In this document: positions 42,322 to 51,192 of the stretch, piece after piece
Position numbering within the stretch: position 1 is the stretch's first letter
How the letters are laid out: every line of letters begins with the position of its first letter
DNA from: Rhodocyclaceae bacterium
Lineage (GTDB): Bacteria > Pseudomonadota > Gammaproteobacteria > Burkholderiales > Rhodocyclaceae
Reading direction: 5' to 3'
Length of the DNA: 55,821 bases
NCBI GenBank assembly: GCA_016791105.1
Contig: JAEUNM010000146.1
Location: 1 to 55,821, forward strand
Program-made: the position numbers and the translations under genes
The notes under the pieces: model-generated
Databases searched by the model: none
What the model was told of the DNA's origin: nothing
Seen by the model: the letters and a program-made list of their open reading frames with translations, nothing else

Positions 42322-43665
42322 TTACTTGAAATCGCTCGCCAGCAGGCCGAAGCGCCGCATTTTGTCGTACAGGGTTTTTTTGGGCAGTCCCAACGCATCG
42401 GCGGCGGCGGTGGCGAGGCCGTTCTGACGGCGTAATTCGGCTTCTATCAGTGCGCGCTCGAAGCGGTCTACCTGTTCGGCAAAGTTTTTCGCTTCGGGCG
42501 CGAAGGTTCTGGATATCTTGAATTGTTCGTCCAATAAGCCCAGCACGAAGCGGTCGGCGATGTTGCGCAATTCGCGCACGTTGCCGGGCCAGCCATAGGC
42601 CATCAGTTCGTGCGTCTGCGCGCTGGTGGCTTGTGGCGCGGGGCGGCTGTAGCGTTCGGCGGCGGCCAGCACCAGGTGTTCGAACAGTAGCGGAATGTCC
42701 TCGCGCCGGTCGCGCAGCGGGGGCAGTTCTATGGTAACGACGTTGAGGCGATAGTACAAATCTTCGCGGAACTTACGCGCCTGCGATAGTTCCAGTAAAT
42801 CTTCCTTGGCGGCGGCCACCACGCGCGCGTCGAAAGGCACCGGTTTGTTCGAGCCCAGGCGTTCCACGTGACGATCCTGCAGGACGCGCAGCAGTTTTAT
42901 CTGCAGGCTGACGGGCATGCTTTCGATTTCGTCGAGGAACAGGGTGCCGCCGTGCGCGTATTCGAGCTTGCCTACGCGCGCCCGCGCGGCGCCCGTGAAG
43001 GCGCCGGCTTCAAAGCCGAATATTTCGGACTCGAACAGGGTTTCGGGCAGGCCGCCGCAATTGACGGCGACGAAATTTGCGGCGCGGCGGCGGCTCATGT
43101 CGTGCAGGCTGCGCGCCACCAATTCTTTGCCGGTGCCGGTTTCGCCGTAAATAAGTACGTCGGCGCTGGTGTCGGCGGTGGCGAGCAGGGTGCGGCGCAG
43201 TTTTTCCATGGCCGGCGAGCCGCCCAATATGGTCGCATCCAGCCCGCGGCGGTTTTCCAGCTGGCGGCGCAGGGCATCGACTTCCAGCGTGAGCTTGCGC
43301 TTTTCCATGGCGCGCTGCACGACTTCGACCAGATGGTCCGAGGAAAACGGCTTTTCGATGAAGTCGTAAGCGCCGCGGCGCATGGCGCCCACGGCCATGG
43401 AAATGTCGCCGTGGCCGGTGACCAGGATGACCGGCAGATCGCGGTCCATATCCATTACCAGGGTGAGCAGTTCCAGGCCGCTCATGCCCGGCATGCGCAC
43501 GTCGCTCACGATGACGGCGCGCGCGCCGGCAGCGAGGCGCCCGCGCAGGCGCTCGGCCGATTCGAAACTTTCCACGTCCATGCCGGCCAGTTCCAGCGCC
43601 TGTTCGGCGCCCAGGCGCACGTCCTCGTCGTCTTCGACCAGCAGGACTTTTACGGCTTCAGCCAT
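42322..43665 (-). CDS. dctD: C4-dicarboxylate response regulator, sigma-54 activator
   Basis: A 447-residue NtrC-family regulator. Receiver domain with acidic pocket VEDDED and phospho-acceptor D55 (IVSDVRMPG); AAA+ domain with Walker A GETGTGKE and the sigma-54 loop GAFTGA; and a Fis-type HTH at the C terminus (GLATAAADALGLPKKTLYDKM). It is expected to activate dctA. The ATG is inside the end of dctB (eight-base overlap), with AAGGA upstream. Neighbouring dctB and dctA set the assignment. Confidence 0.92.
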   Translation of the reverse strand: MAEAVKVLLVEDDEDVRLGAEQALELAGMDVESFESAERLRGRLAAGARAVIVSDVRMPGMSGLELLTLVMDMDRDLPVILVTGHGDISMAVGAMRRGAYDFIEKPFSSDHLVEVVQRAMEKRKLTLEVDALRRQLENRRGLDATILGGSPAMEKLRRTLLATADTSADVLIYGETGTGKELVARSLHDMSRRRAANFVAVNCGGLPETLFESEIFGFEAGAFTGAARARVGKLEYAHGGTLFLDEIESMPVSLQIKLLRVLQDRHVERLGSNKPVPFDARVVAAAKEDLLELSQARKFREDLYYRLNVVTIELPPLRDRREDIPLLFEHLVLAAAERYSRPAPQATSAQTHELMAYGWPGNVRELRNIADRFVLGLLDEQFKISRTFAPEAKNFAEQVDRFERALIEAELRRQNGLATAAADALGLPKKTLYDKMRRFGLLASDFK

Positions 43666-45505
43666 GCTCGGATTCCTTCGCGGCAGCCAGCGTAAGCGTG
43701 AATTCTGCACCGCCGGCGGGCAGATTGCGCGCGACCAGTGTGCCGCCGAAATCGCGCACGATACCGGCGGATATGACCAGCCCCAGCCCCAGGCCGGCGC
43801 CGGCCGGTTTGGTGGTGCGGAAAGGTTCGAACAGGTGGGCGAGAATTTCGTCGGCCAGGCCCGGGCCGGTATCGGCCACGCTGAGGATGAGGCGATCGTC
43901 GCGCTGTTCGGCGCGTATGCTGAGCTGCCGCGCCGGCGACTGTTCCATGGCATCCACGGCATTGGCGGCGAGGTTCACGATGACTTGTTCCAGCCGCACC
44001 GGCTCGGCCTGTGCGGCAAGCTGTTCCGGCACCTCCACCTGCAGCTCGACTTCGGTCTGGCGCAGGCGGCGTTCCAGCAGAAATAGCGCATTGGCCACCG
44101 CCCTATGCACCGGCACCGGCTCCAGTTCGACGGTCGATTTGCGCGCAAAACTTTTCAGCCGGCTGGTGATGGCGCCCATGCGCAGCACGATTTGCGAAAT
44201 TTTGGCGAGATTTTTCTGCACCGCGTCGCGGCGGTCCAGGTCCATCAGTTTTTGCGTGTTGTCGGCCAGCGTGGATAGTGCCGCCAGGGGCTGGTTCAGT
44301 TCGTGCGTGATGCCGGCCGACATTTGCCCCAGCACGGCCATTTTGCCGGCCTGCACCAGTTCTTCTTCGGCGCGCTTGCGGTCGGCCATTTCGCGCTGCA
44401 GGTTCTGATAGGCCTGTTCGAGATCGGCGGTGCGCTCCACCACCTTGCGCTCCAGCTCGTCGTGGGCACGCTGCAGCGCGGCTTTGGCGGCCAGTTGCTG
44501 CGCGATGGCACGGCGGCGTTGTTGCAGATACAGCGCCAGCAGCATCAGAAACGCCGTCGCCAGTGCCGCGCCGGCGGCCGCATTGCGGCGCGCGGCGGTC
44601 AGGCTGCTCAGATCGGACAACAGCAGCATGTGCCAGTCCGAGCCCGGCAAGGGCCGGTCCAGCGCGAGATAAAGCACCTTGCGCCGGCCGGCGCCTTCGT
44701 CCGCCGCTTCGAGCAGGCGTGCGCCGTCTGCCAGCGCGGAAATTTCGCGCAGCGCGAGCGGCGTCAGGTTTACGCCTTCATATTGGCGTGCGGACTCGAT
44801 TTTCTGCGCGACGGCGGGGGCCAGCGCGCGCAGCGGCCGGTATTTCCAGGCCGGCACGGAACTCAGGATGACGATGCCGTTGGCGTCGGTCACCAGCACC
44901 GCGTCGGGCGAGCCGGACCACTTGCGTTCCAGCCCGTCCAGATTGATTTTGAGCGCCGCCACGCCCAGGCGGGCGCCCTCGCTATCCACGCTGCGCGCCA
45001 GGTAATAGCCGGGCCGGCCGCTGGTGGTGCCTATGCCGTAAAAGCGCCCGGCGCCGTTGGCGACGGCGTCCTGAAAATACGGCCGGAACGATAAATCCAT
45101 GCCGACGAAACTGTGTTTGTCGCGCCAGTTGCTGGCGGCCAGCGTCTTGCCCTGCGCATCCAGCAGATAAAACACGTCCGCCTCGGCCTGTGCGCACACG
45201 CGCTCCAGATAGCCGTTGACCGCGCTGCGCAGCGCTGCGTCGGCGGGGCGGCGCAATAGCGCGGGCACGTCGGGATTCAGTTCCAGCAGCGTGGGCAAAT
45301 AGTCGAATTTGCGCAGTTCGGCGTCGAGACCGGCGGCATAGATGTCGAGCCGCCCCTGCGCCGTGTCGGACACCCGGGCGAGGCCCTGGCGCTGGGTCCA
45401 GAAGCCGCTCAACGCGGCCGCGGCGACCACGATCAGCACCGCCGCAGCCCAGATGCTGAGGCGCCGCGCGCGGCGCTGCGGGCCGAATGTTGCCGGAGCT
45501 TGCAT
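43658..45505 (-). CDS. dctB: C4-dicarboxylate sensor kinase
   Basis: A 615-residue membrane kinase. Two helices (about 17-35 and 300-322) flank a periplasmic double-Cache/PAS sensor that contains the DctB-typical stretch DKHSFVGMDLSFRPYFQDAVANG (about 128-150) and GRPGYYLARSV. A coiled coil leads to HisKA with H401 (GITHELNQPLAALS) and HATPase (NLAANAVDAM, DTGPGL, GLGLGLVIS). It senses succinate, fumarate or malate and phosphorylates DctD. Confidence 0.92.
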   Translation of the reverse strand: MQAPATFGPQRRARRLSIWAAAVLIVVAAAALSGFWTQRQGLARVSDTAQGRLDIYAAGLDAELRKFDYLPTLLELNPDVPALLRRPADAALRSAVNGYLERVCAQAEADVFYLLDAQGKTLAASNWRDKHSFVGMDLSFRPYFQDAVANGAGRFYGIGTTSGRPGYYLARSVDSEGARLGVAALKINLDGLERKWSGSPDAVLVTDANGIVILSSVPAWKYRPLRALAPAVAQKIESARQYEGVNLTPLALREISALADGARLLEAADEGAGRRKVLYLALDRPLPGSDWHMLLLSDLSSLTAARRNAAAGAALATAFLMLLALYLQQRRRAIAQQLAAKAALQRAHDELERKVVERTADLEQAYQNLQREMADRKRAEEELVQAGKMAVLGQMSAGITHELNQPLAALSTLADNTQKLMDLDRRDAVQKNLAKISQIVLRMGAITSRLKSFARKSTVELEPVPVHRAVANALFLLERRLRQTEVELQVEVPEQLAAQAEPVRLEQVIVNLAANAVDAMEQSPARQLSIRAEQRDDRLILSVADTGPGLADEILAHLFEPFRTTKPAGAGLGLGLVISAGIVRDFGGTLVARNLPAGGAEFTLTLAAAKESEHG

Positions 45506-45714
45506 GGCCGCGTCAGTGCGCGCGCGGGCGCACCGCGGCGCGACGCGCCGGCTCGGCAGGCCGGCTGGCCGGGTGCGGTTTTACCAGGGTGGTTTGCTGT
45601 TGCATGCCGTTTCCTTTTTGCCCGGTCGAAGGCGTTAGTTCCACCACCAGCATAGGTAAAACCGTCCCAAAGAGTGATACGGCGCGGCCATCCCTGCATG
45701 ACCGCGCCCTTGTT

Positions 45715-47046
45715 TCAGGCCGCCTTGGCCATGTGCTCCTGTTTCACGTCCAGCACGGCTTCGGGCTCGTCTGCCTCATTGACGGACTCATTATCGAGGT
45801 GAGCCTGCAGCCGCGCATTGTCCACCTCCTTGCACCATTTGCCGACCACCACCGTGGCGACGCCATTGCCGACCAGATTGGTGAGCGCGCGCGCTTCGGA
45901 CATGAAGCGGTCTATGCCCAGTATGAGCGCGAGGCCGGCGACCGGCACTCCGCCCACCGCAGACAGCGTGGCCGCCAGCACGATGAAGCCGCTGCCCGTA
46001 ATGCCCGCTGCGCCCTTGGAAGTAAGCAACAGCACAGCCAGCAGGGTAATCTGCTGCGTGAGCGTCATGGGCGTATTGGTGGCCTGAGCGATGAATACCG
46101 CTGCCATGGTGAGATAAATCGAAGTGCCGTCCAGGTTGAACGAATAACCGGTCGGAATCACCAGGCCCACCACCGATTTGCGCACGCCCAGATTTTCCAA
46201 TTTGGCCATCATGCGCGGCAGCACCGATTCGGACGACGAGGTGCCCAGCACGATGAACAGTTCTTCCTTGATGTACTTGACGAATTTCCACACCGAGAAG
46301 CCGTGCAGCTTGGCGATGAGGCCCAGCACGCCGAACACGAAAATCAGGCAGGTGGCGTAGAACACGCCCATCAGCTTGGCCAGTTGCGCGAGCGAGCCCA
46401 CGCCGTGCTTGCCTATCGTGAAAGCCATGGCGCCGAACGCGCCGATGGGCGCCACTTTCATGATGAAGCCCACGATCTGGAACAGCACGTGCGACAGTTT
46501 TTCGATGAAATCGAACACCGGGGTGCCGCGGCCGCCAAATTTGTGCAGCGCAAAGCCGAACATGACGGAAAACAGCAGCACCTGCAGAATTTCACCCTTG
46601 GCGAATGCATCCACGACAGTACTCGGGATGATGGCCAGCAGAAATTCTGTCGTGGTCTGCATTTTGCCCGGCGCGGTGTAAGCCGCGATGCCCTTGGTAT
46701 CGAGCGTGGACACATCGACGTTCATGCCCGCACCGGGCTGTACGACATTCACGATGACCAGGCCGACGATGAGCGCCAGCGTGCTCACCACTTCGAAATA
46801 AAGCAGGGCCAGGCCGCCGGTTTTGCCGACCTTTTTCATGTCCTCCATGCCGGCGATGCCGACCACCACGGTACAGAAAATGATGGGCGCGATAATCATC
46901 TTGATGAGCTTGATGAAGGCGTCGCCCAGGGGCTTCATGGAAGCCCCGGTTTCGGGATAGAAATGTCCCAGCGCCACGCCGAGCGCGATGGCCGTCAGTA
47001 CCTGAAAGTACAGCGACCGGTAAAACGGTTTTTTTGCCACGTCCAT
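45715..47046 (-). CDS. dctA: C4-dicarboxylate transporter
   Basis: A 443-residue inner-membrane symporter of the DAACS family taking up succinate, fumarate and malate with protons or sodium. Signature sequences are LIKMIIAPIIFCTVVVGIAG, LGTSSSESVLPRMM, the loop PTGYSFNLDGTSIYLTM and the final-domain GIDRFMSEARALTNLVGNGVAT. Length equals the family's. CGGAGA lies ten bases before ATG 47046. It is followed after 209 bases by dctB and dctD, and has a sigma-54 promoter upstream. Confidence 0.96.
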   Translation of the reverse strand: MDVAKKPFYRSLYFQVLTAIALGVALGHFYPETGASMKPLGDAFIKLIKMIIAPIIFCTVVVGIAGMEDMKKVGKTGGLALLYFEVVSTLALIVGLVIVNVVQPGAGMNVDVSTLDTKGIAAYTAPGKMQTTTEFLLAIIPSTVVDAFAKGEILQVLLFSVMFGFALHKFGGRGTPVFDFIEKLSHVLFQIVGFIMKVAPIGAFGAMAFTIGKHGVGSLAQLAKLMGVFYATCLIFVFGVLGLIAKLHGFSVWKFVKYIKEELFIVLGTSSSESVLPRMMAKLENLGVRKSVVGLVIPTGYSFNLDGTSIYLTMAAVFIAQATNTPMTLTQQITLLAVLLLTSKGAAGITGSGFIVLAATLSAVGGVPVAGLALILGIDRFMSEARALTNLVGNGVATVVVGKWCKEVDNARLQAHLDNESVNEADEPEAVLDVKQEHMAKAA

Positions 47047-47286
47047 ATCGATTTCTCCGGATTGATTGGGTATCGGAAAATTGCTTAGTGCTGCTGTGCA
47101 GCAGCCGATGCGGGGCGCGCCGGCGTGGGCCGGGTTTGCTGCGCGGCCCGGCGCGATTGCTGATTCATGGGTTCTCGTCTCCTCGTGTGTTGCGCGGACG
47201 CTCAAGCCGCGGCGCGAAATTTCTGTCGGTTGCCGGTTCGGGGCTGCGTGCTAGGGCGCCGACCCGGCCTCTACGGCTACTTGATT

Positions 47287-47302
47287 AGCACAAGGCGTGC
47301 CT
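47287..47302 (-). promoter_or_regulatory. Sigma-54 promoter of dctA
   Basis: Read on the minus strand the sequence is AGGCACGCCTTGTGCT, against TGGCACG-N4-TTGCW. The -24 GG (at 47301-47300) and -12 GC (at 47289-47288) are exactly ten bases apart and only two consensus bases differ. Transcription would begin near 47276 and leave a leader of about 230 bases. DctD, encoded downstream, is the expected activator. Confidence 0.7.
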
Positions 47303-47330
47303 GCCGCCGCGTGGCCGCAGCAGGCGTGTA

Positions 47331-47342
47331 CGTAATTGATTT
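47331..47342 (-). promoter_or_regulatory. Candidate IHF site between dctA promoter and activator site
   Basis: On the minus strand AAATCAATTACG matches the core WATCAA of the IHF consensus, with one mismatch in the TTR part. It is in an AT-rich patch, about 30 bases upstream of the sigma-54 promoter, where IHF commonly bends DNA to bring the activator close. Confidence 0.35.
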
Positions 47343-47410
47343 ACCAGGATATTTTTTGTACAGGCGAAGCGCCGCCGGGGCGGCGGTCTGGAATGCCGGA
47401 ATGGGCGCCG

Positions 47411-47436
47411 GCTGCGCTACCGGAAATCCGCACAGC
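47411..47436 (-). promoter_or_regulatory. Candidate DctD upstream activator site
   Basis: GCTGCGC (47411-47417) and GCACAGC (47430-47436) form an inverted repeat with one mismatch around a centre that includes CGGAAATCCG. It lies about 110 bases upstream of the sigma-54 promoter, a normal distance for an enhancer site. The match to a known DctD consensus is from memory and only partial. Confidence 0.35.
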
Positions 47437-47551
47437 TAACGCGGCGGCTGCGGCGCGCGCAGCTCACGCCGGCCGCAAATTGACCATGACGCGATCAATG
47501 GTTTTGCTAATCTGGATTTGGGGACTACACCCGCATTCAGAGGAGACAAAC

Positions 47552-48028
47552 ATGGCTAGCGCATTCAAAACGGGATGGGTCGCACTGCCCACCGTGGGAG
47601 AAGTTCATTTAGTGAATGGCATACCAGACCGTGTCTGGGTGCCGGACATCCGCACTACCGACGATCGCGCGCTGCGCAGCGACGTGCGCGATCTGACCGA
47701 CCTGCACGTCACGCTGGGGCCCTGGCGGCCCGGCGAAGGCGTCAATGAGCGGGAAGCCGCCGTGCATGTGGAAGCGGAAGATTTCGGCGAAGTGCTGCGG
47801 CATTTGGCGCACGCCTCGGCGATGACCTTTTTCGACCGTTACCACCATCGCATCGACGACAGCGCGACCGATTTCGACGACGAATCCTATGCGCGCGACT
47901 TTGCCGTCGCCCTGTCGCGCTGCGGCCTGCGTCGCAACGAAATCGACCAGTCGGTGTTCCGCGAGGACTATTGCATGGCCTTGCACGCCGCCGCCGCCGA
48001 CATAGACCTGCACCCCGAAGCCGCCTGA
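47552..48028 (+). CDS. Hypothetical soluble protein
   Basis: A 158-residue acidic protein with no signal peptide or membrane segment and no family that I recognise. It contains LVNGIPDRVWVPDIRTTDDRALRSD (residues about 19-43) and a His/Asp-rich helix FFDRYHHRIDDSATDFDDESYARDF. A strong ribosome site (AGAGGAGA) precedes ATG 47552. It is transcribed away from dctA across the shared regulatory gap. Confidence 0.6.
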   Translation: MASAFKTGWVALPTVGEVHLVNGIPDRVWVPDIRTTDDRALRSDVRDLTDLHVTLGPWRPGEGVNEREAAVHVEAEDFGEVLRHLAHASAMTFFDRYHHRIDDSATDFDDESYARDFAVALSRCGLRRNEIDQSVFREDYCMALHAAAADIDLHPEAA

Positions 48029-48218
48029 TCGGGCGGCAACGTTGGTTTATCCGCGCATGGGTGGCGCACCCCGAGATCATGCGCGGCCGTCAAGTCCAAG
48101 CCCATCCATGGCGGGTTGAGCCAGACCCGCCGTGGATGGAATTCTCAAGTCGGAGCCGGAACCTGCCTCGGCGTTGATCGTCATGAGCGACGACACCGCT
48201 GCCATGGGGCTGGGCGGT

Positions 48219-48241
48219 ATTTCAGCGGGCGCGGGCGTCTC
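48219..48241 (+). repeat. GC-rich inverted repeat
   Basis: The arms GCGCGGGCG and CGCCCGCGC form a perfect nine-base stem around TCT. The stem core (GGGCG..CGCCC) is the same as in the units at about 42088. It lies in the convergent gap between the hypothetical gene and the ADP-ribosylglycohydrolase gene, which otherwise (48029-48295) has no gene. Confidence 0.5.
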
Positions 48242-48295
48242 GCCCGCGCGATCCGGCCTGCGCAGCCTCCGGCAGGCCGGGTCGGCCGGCAGCAA

Positions 48296-49225
48296 TCAGT
48301 GCGCGTGCCGGTAAGCGTGAAGCTGTCGCGCCATGGCCTCCAGCCTGTCGCGCTGTTCCAGGCGGTCGAGCAGGTGCGCCGGTATCGCCGTGCCACCTCG
48401 CCGCGCGCCCCAGATCGCACCGGCCATTGCGGCGATGCTATCGACGTCCCCTCCCAGTGCGCAGGCAAGATCGATCAGGTTTTCATACGGCTCGTGAAAG
48501 CTGCGCGCGGCAAGGTACACCGCCGTCACGCAGGATTCGATCGCTGCCACGCCATTGCCCAGCGTGCGGCGTATGTCGCGCGGGCTCACCGGCATATCCT
48601 GCGCCAGCCACGCCGACGCCTGGTCGAGGCGTGCCATGTAGGCTGCATCGGTGCAGCCGGAGCGCAGCCGGTCGATGAAGCTGGCGCTGTCCGGTGCCGT
48701 CAGGGCCAGGGCTGTGGCACGCGCGACAAGTGCCGCACCCACCAGTGCCTGTGGGTGCGCGTGGGTAATTTCTCCGCTGAGCACGGCGGCGCGTTGCAGT
48801 TCTCGCGGCTCCCCGGCATGCAGGAGGCCCAGCAGCGGCGCCCGCATGGCGGCGCCGTTGCCAAAAGAGCCGTCGCGGTACACCGAGCGGGAGGCTGCAT
48901 GCCATGCCATGCCGCCGCGTATGCGCCGCAATACGCGCGCTGCGCCGGGCCCGTAGCCACGCGACCAGTGGTAGCTGGCGGCGAAGCGCCGTGCCAGATC
49001 GTCCTGGTTCAAGCCGCGGCACGCCAGAATGGACTCGGCCAGATCCAGGCTCATTTGGGTATCGTCGGTCCAGCGCATGCGGCCATCGCGCGTGCGTCCG
49101 ATCAGGCGCCACAGCGCGCGCTCGAGCGGGCCGCCTTCGTGCGGGGCGCCGAGCGCATCGCCCAGAGCCAGCCCGAGCAGACAGCCGCGGTAGCGGTCCG
49201 GTCCGGCGTCGGCGAACTGCTTCAA
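48296..49225 (-). CDS. ADP-ribosylglycohydrolase
   Basis: A 309-residue all-helical hydrolase of the ARH/DraG superfamily, which removes ADP-ribose from proteins or small molecules using two magnesium ions. Signatures are GCLLGLALGDALGAPHE, MRWTDDTQMSLDLAES, DGSFGNGAAMRAPLLG and LGGDVDSIAAMAGAIWGAR, so both metal-binding Asp clusters are intact. The start is TTG at 49225, inside the SUKH gene's stop (TTGA), so it is translated by coupling. It is the last gene of the four-gene unit and may undo an ADP-ribosylation damaging to the cell. Confidence 0.88.
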   Translation of the reverse strand: MKQFADAGPDRYRGCLLGLALGDALGAPHEGGPLERALWRLIGRTRDGRMRWTDDTQMSLDLAESILACRGLNQDDLARRFAASYHWSRGYGPGAARVLRRIRGGMAWHAASRSVYRDGSFGNGAAMRAPLLGLLHAGEPRELQRAAVLSGEITHAHPQALVGAALVARATALALTAPDSASFIDRLRSGCTDAAYMARLDQASAWLAQDMPVSPRDIRRTLGNGVAAIESCVTAVYLAARSFHEPYENLIDLACALGGDVDSIAAMAGAIWGARRGGTAIPAHLLDRLEQRDRLEAMARQLHAYRHAH

Positions 49226-49962
49226 ATCCCGCCGCCGCGTATCGCAAAGCGGTGCGGCAGGCTGATCGCGCCGCTTAGCGCATCCTGCAGCGCGATCAGA
49301 CTATAGGCGTCGCGTGCGGCCAGTTCCATGCTCAGTACGCCGCCGGGAAATTGCGTGGCGATGGCGCCGCAAGTTTCGCCCACATACACCTGTACCCAGT
49401 CGCTGGAAAACCAGACCGGGCTCAGATCGAAACCGGCCAACACCGGCGCCACCTTGGGCAGAAGGTCGTTTGCAGCGTCCTGGCCGGCCAGGCGCGCGGC
49501 GTGTCCATGCCTGGTCAATCCGGCTGTGCGATACACCCAGGTGCCCAGATATTCTTCCAGCGTCCCGGCCAGCGTGTGCCGGAAGGCACGCTTGTAAATG
49601 TTGAAATCGGCTGCGGGGCCGCGCGGCAGGGACACCACGCAAGCTTCGGGCGTGCCGCGTGCGCGCAGGTAAATATCGAAAAAGGGATCCTGCGTGCCCA
49701 GGCCGATTTTCAGGTAACCCGGCGGCGGCCGCCAGGGTTCCAGCCGGTAATGGGCCAGCAGGGGCTCTATGCGCAGGGTGCGGCCGGCCGGTTGCAGCCA
49801 TTCCATGTTGCGCCCCATGCGCATCAGCAGATCGGCGTAAGAGGGCGGCAGGCGCAGGCCGCACAGGCGTTCGAGTTCCGCCAGTTGCGCCGCATCGGCA
49901 GGGCGCAGGCGCTCGGGCAAGCGCGGATCGAAGCGGGTGGCGAAGTCGACTAATGTTTGCAT
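49222..49962 (-). CDS. SMI1/KNR4 (SUKH)-type immunity protein
   Basis: A 246-residue protein. The N-terminal pattern LAELERLCGLRLPPSYADLLMRMG (about 28-51) and the later strands correspond to the SUKH fold, a frequent immunity partner for nuclease and deaminase toxins in polymorphic-toxin and type VI loci. It follows the coiled-coil toxin-like gene by nine bases and overlaps the ADP-ribosylglycohydrolase start. I infer that it neutralises the upstream protein. Confidence 0.75.
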   Translation of the reverse strand: MQTLVDFATRFDPRLPERLRPADAAQLAELERLCGLRLPPSYADLLMRMGRNMEWLQPAGRTLRIEPLLAHYRLEPWRPPPGYLKIGLGTQDPFFDIYLRARGTPEACVVSLPRGPAADFNIYKRAFRHTLAGTLEEYLGTWVYRTAGLTRHGHAARLAGQDAANDLLPKVAPVLAGFDLSPVWFSSDWVQVYVGETCGAIATQFPGGVLSMELAARDAYSLIALQDALSGAISLPHRFAIRGGGI

Positions 49963-49971
49963 GCGGCGCGC

Positions 49972-51189
49972 TCAGATGGTCGAATAAGCCGGGCAAAGCT
50001 GCACGTCCAGATTCGACCGGCAGGTGGTGCATGAGGCCACCAGCGCACCGTGCGGCTGCACGTCGCCGCCGCCATACCAGGCTTCGGCGATGCTGACGAT
50101 CTTGAGTCCGCGCCGGTGCGCTTCCTGGATCAGTTTGGGTGCCGCGCACACGCCGTGCGGGGCGCCGCTTACCGCCGGCAGCGCGCTGAGCGGCACCGGC
50201 ACGCCATTGGCGCTGTGCATCACGGCACCGCTGCCATCGGGCGGAATGTGCTGGCACCAGCCGGCCACGTCGTCCTGGCCGTCCACGTCGCCGGAAAACG
50301 CACGCAGCATGACGTCATTGCCGTCGGCGTCCTCGCACATCAGCACGCCTATCATTTTGCCGCCCTTGTTGGCGCGCAAGGTTTCCAGATGTTTGCCCAT
50401 GGCGCGGTCGCGCTTCTGCTGCTCGTCCAGGCCGCTGTCGTCGGGAAGTTTGGCCAGGCGTTCGAGTTCCTTCACCTCGCGGTCGACCGCCGCTTTGGCG
50501 TCCGGGGTGCGGTCTATGCCGTGCTCCGAATTGCAGCGCGGGCAATTGACGTGATGCGCGTCGTGGTCTGCCTTGGCTTCCAGCTTTTTGCAGTACTGCA
50601 CCGCATTGGGCGGGGCGTCGTTGCCCAGCCGGCTAAGGTCGGACTGCATTTTGCGCAAATCTGCTTCGAGCGCGCGTGCGGACTGCGAGGCGGCATGGTT
50701 TTTCTGCCAGGCCTTGTCGAGATTCGGGTATTCGGCGACTTTCTCCGCCGCGGCCTGCGCTTCTTTGGCGAGCTTGTCCTTGTTCTGCGTCGCTTCGTCC
50801 AGCGCCTTGCGCGCGCTGGCGACGTCTGCGGCGGCTTGGTCGACGGCGTCGCTGCGCCCGCTGTCGTCGAGCGCGGCAAGCGCTTCGTACAGCTTGGCTT
50901 TTTTGGTCGCCGCCGCAAGCTGCTGCTTGCGCTGCCGGATTTCTTCCTTGCTGGCACCATCGGCGAGCGGTGTGCCCAGCCGCTCGACCTCCGCCTGCGC
51001 GCTTTGCTGTGCCGCCTCGCAGGCGCCTTTGCCGTCTTTTGCGACGTCGGTTAGCGCCTGATTTTCCAGCGCGCGCTTCAGATCGTATTCGCGGTCCGCC
51101 CGCGTTTTTTCGGCCGCCTTGGCGCGCGCCGCGGCATCCTTGGAAGCTTTGTCGAGGTCCTGCTTTTCGAGAAATCCGGTCAGCGTCAT
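49972..51189 (-). CDS. Coiled-coil protein with deaminase-like C terminus (probable toxin)
   Basis: A 405-residue soluble protein. Residues 1-200 form a long alanine- and lysine-rich coiled coil. Residues 200-225 hold a possible zinc knuckle (HHVNCPRCNSEHGID). Residues 278-405 form a compact domain with GVCAAPKLIQEAHRRG (C348) and ASCTTCRSNL (C387, C390), the zinc-ligand layout of YwqJ-like bacterial deaminases; the usual catalytic Glu after the first ligand (C-A-E) is Ala here, so activity is uncertain. No signal peptide, which fits a type VI effector. It sits three bases after the preceding gene and nine before the SUKH gene. Confidence 0.65.
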   Translation of the reverse strand: MTLTGFLEKQDLDKASKDAAARAKAAEKTRADREYDLKRALENQALTDVAKDGKGACEAAQQSAQAEVERLGTPLADGASKEEIRQRKQQLAAATKKAKLYEALAALDDSGRSDAVDQAAADVASARKALDEATQNKDKLAKEAQAAAEKVAEYPNLDKAWQKNHAASQSARALEADLRKMQSDLSRLGNDAPPNAVQYCKKLEAKADHDAHHVNCPRCNSEHGIDRTPDAKAAVDREVKELERLAKLPDDSGLDEQQKRDRAMGKHLETLRANKGGKMIGVLMCEDADGNDVMLRAFSGDVDGQDDVAGWCQHIPPDGSGAVMHSANGVPVPLSALPAVSGAPHGVCAAPKLIQEAHRRGLKIVSIAEAWYGGGDVQPHGALVASCTTCRSNLDVQLCPAYSTI

Positions 51190-51192
51190 CGG

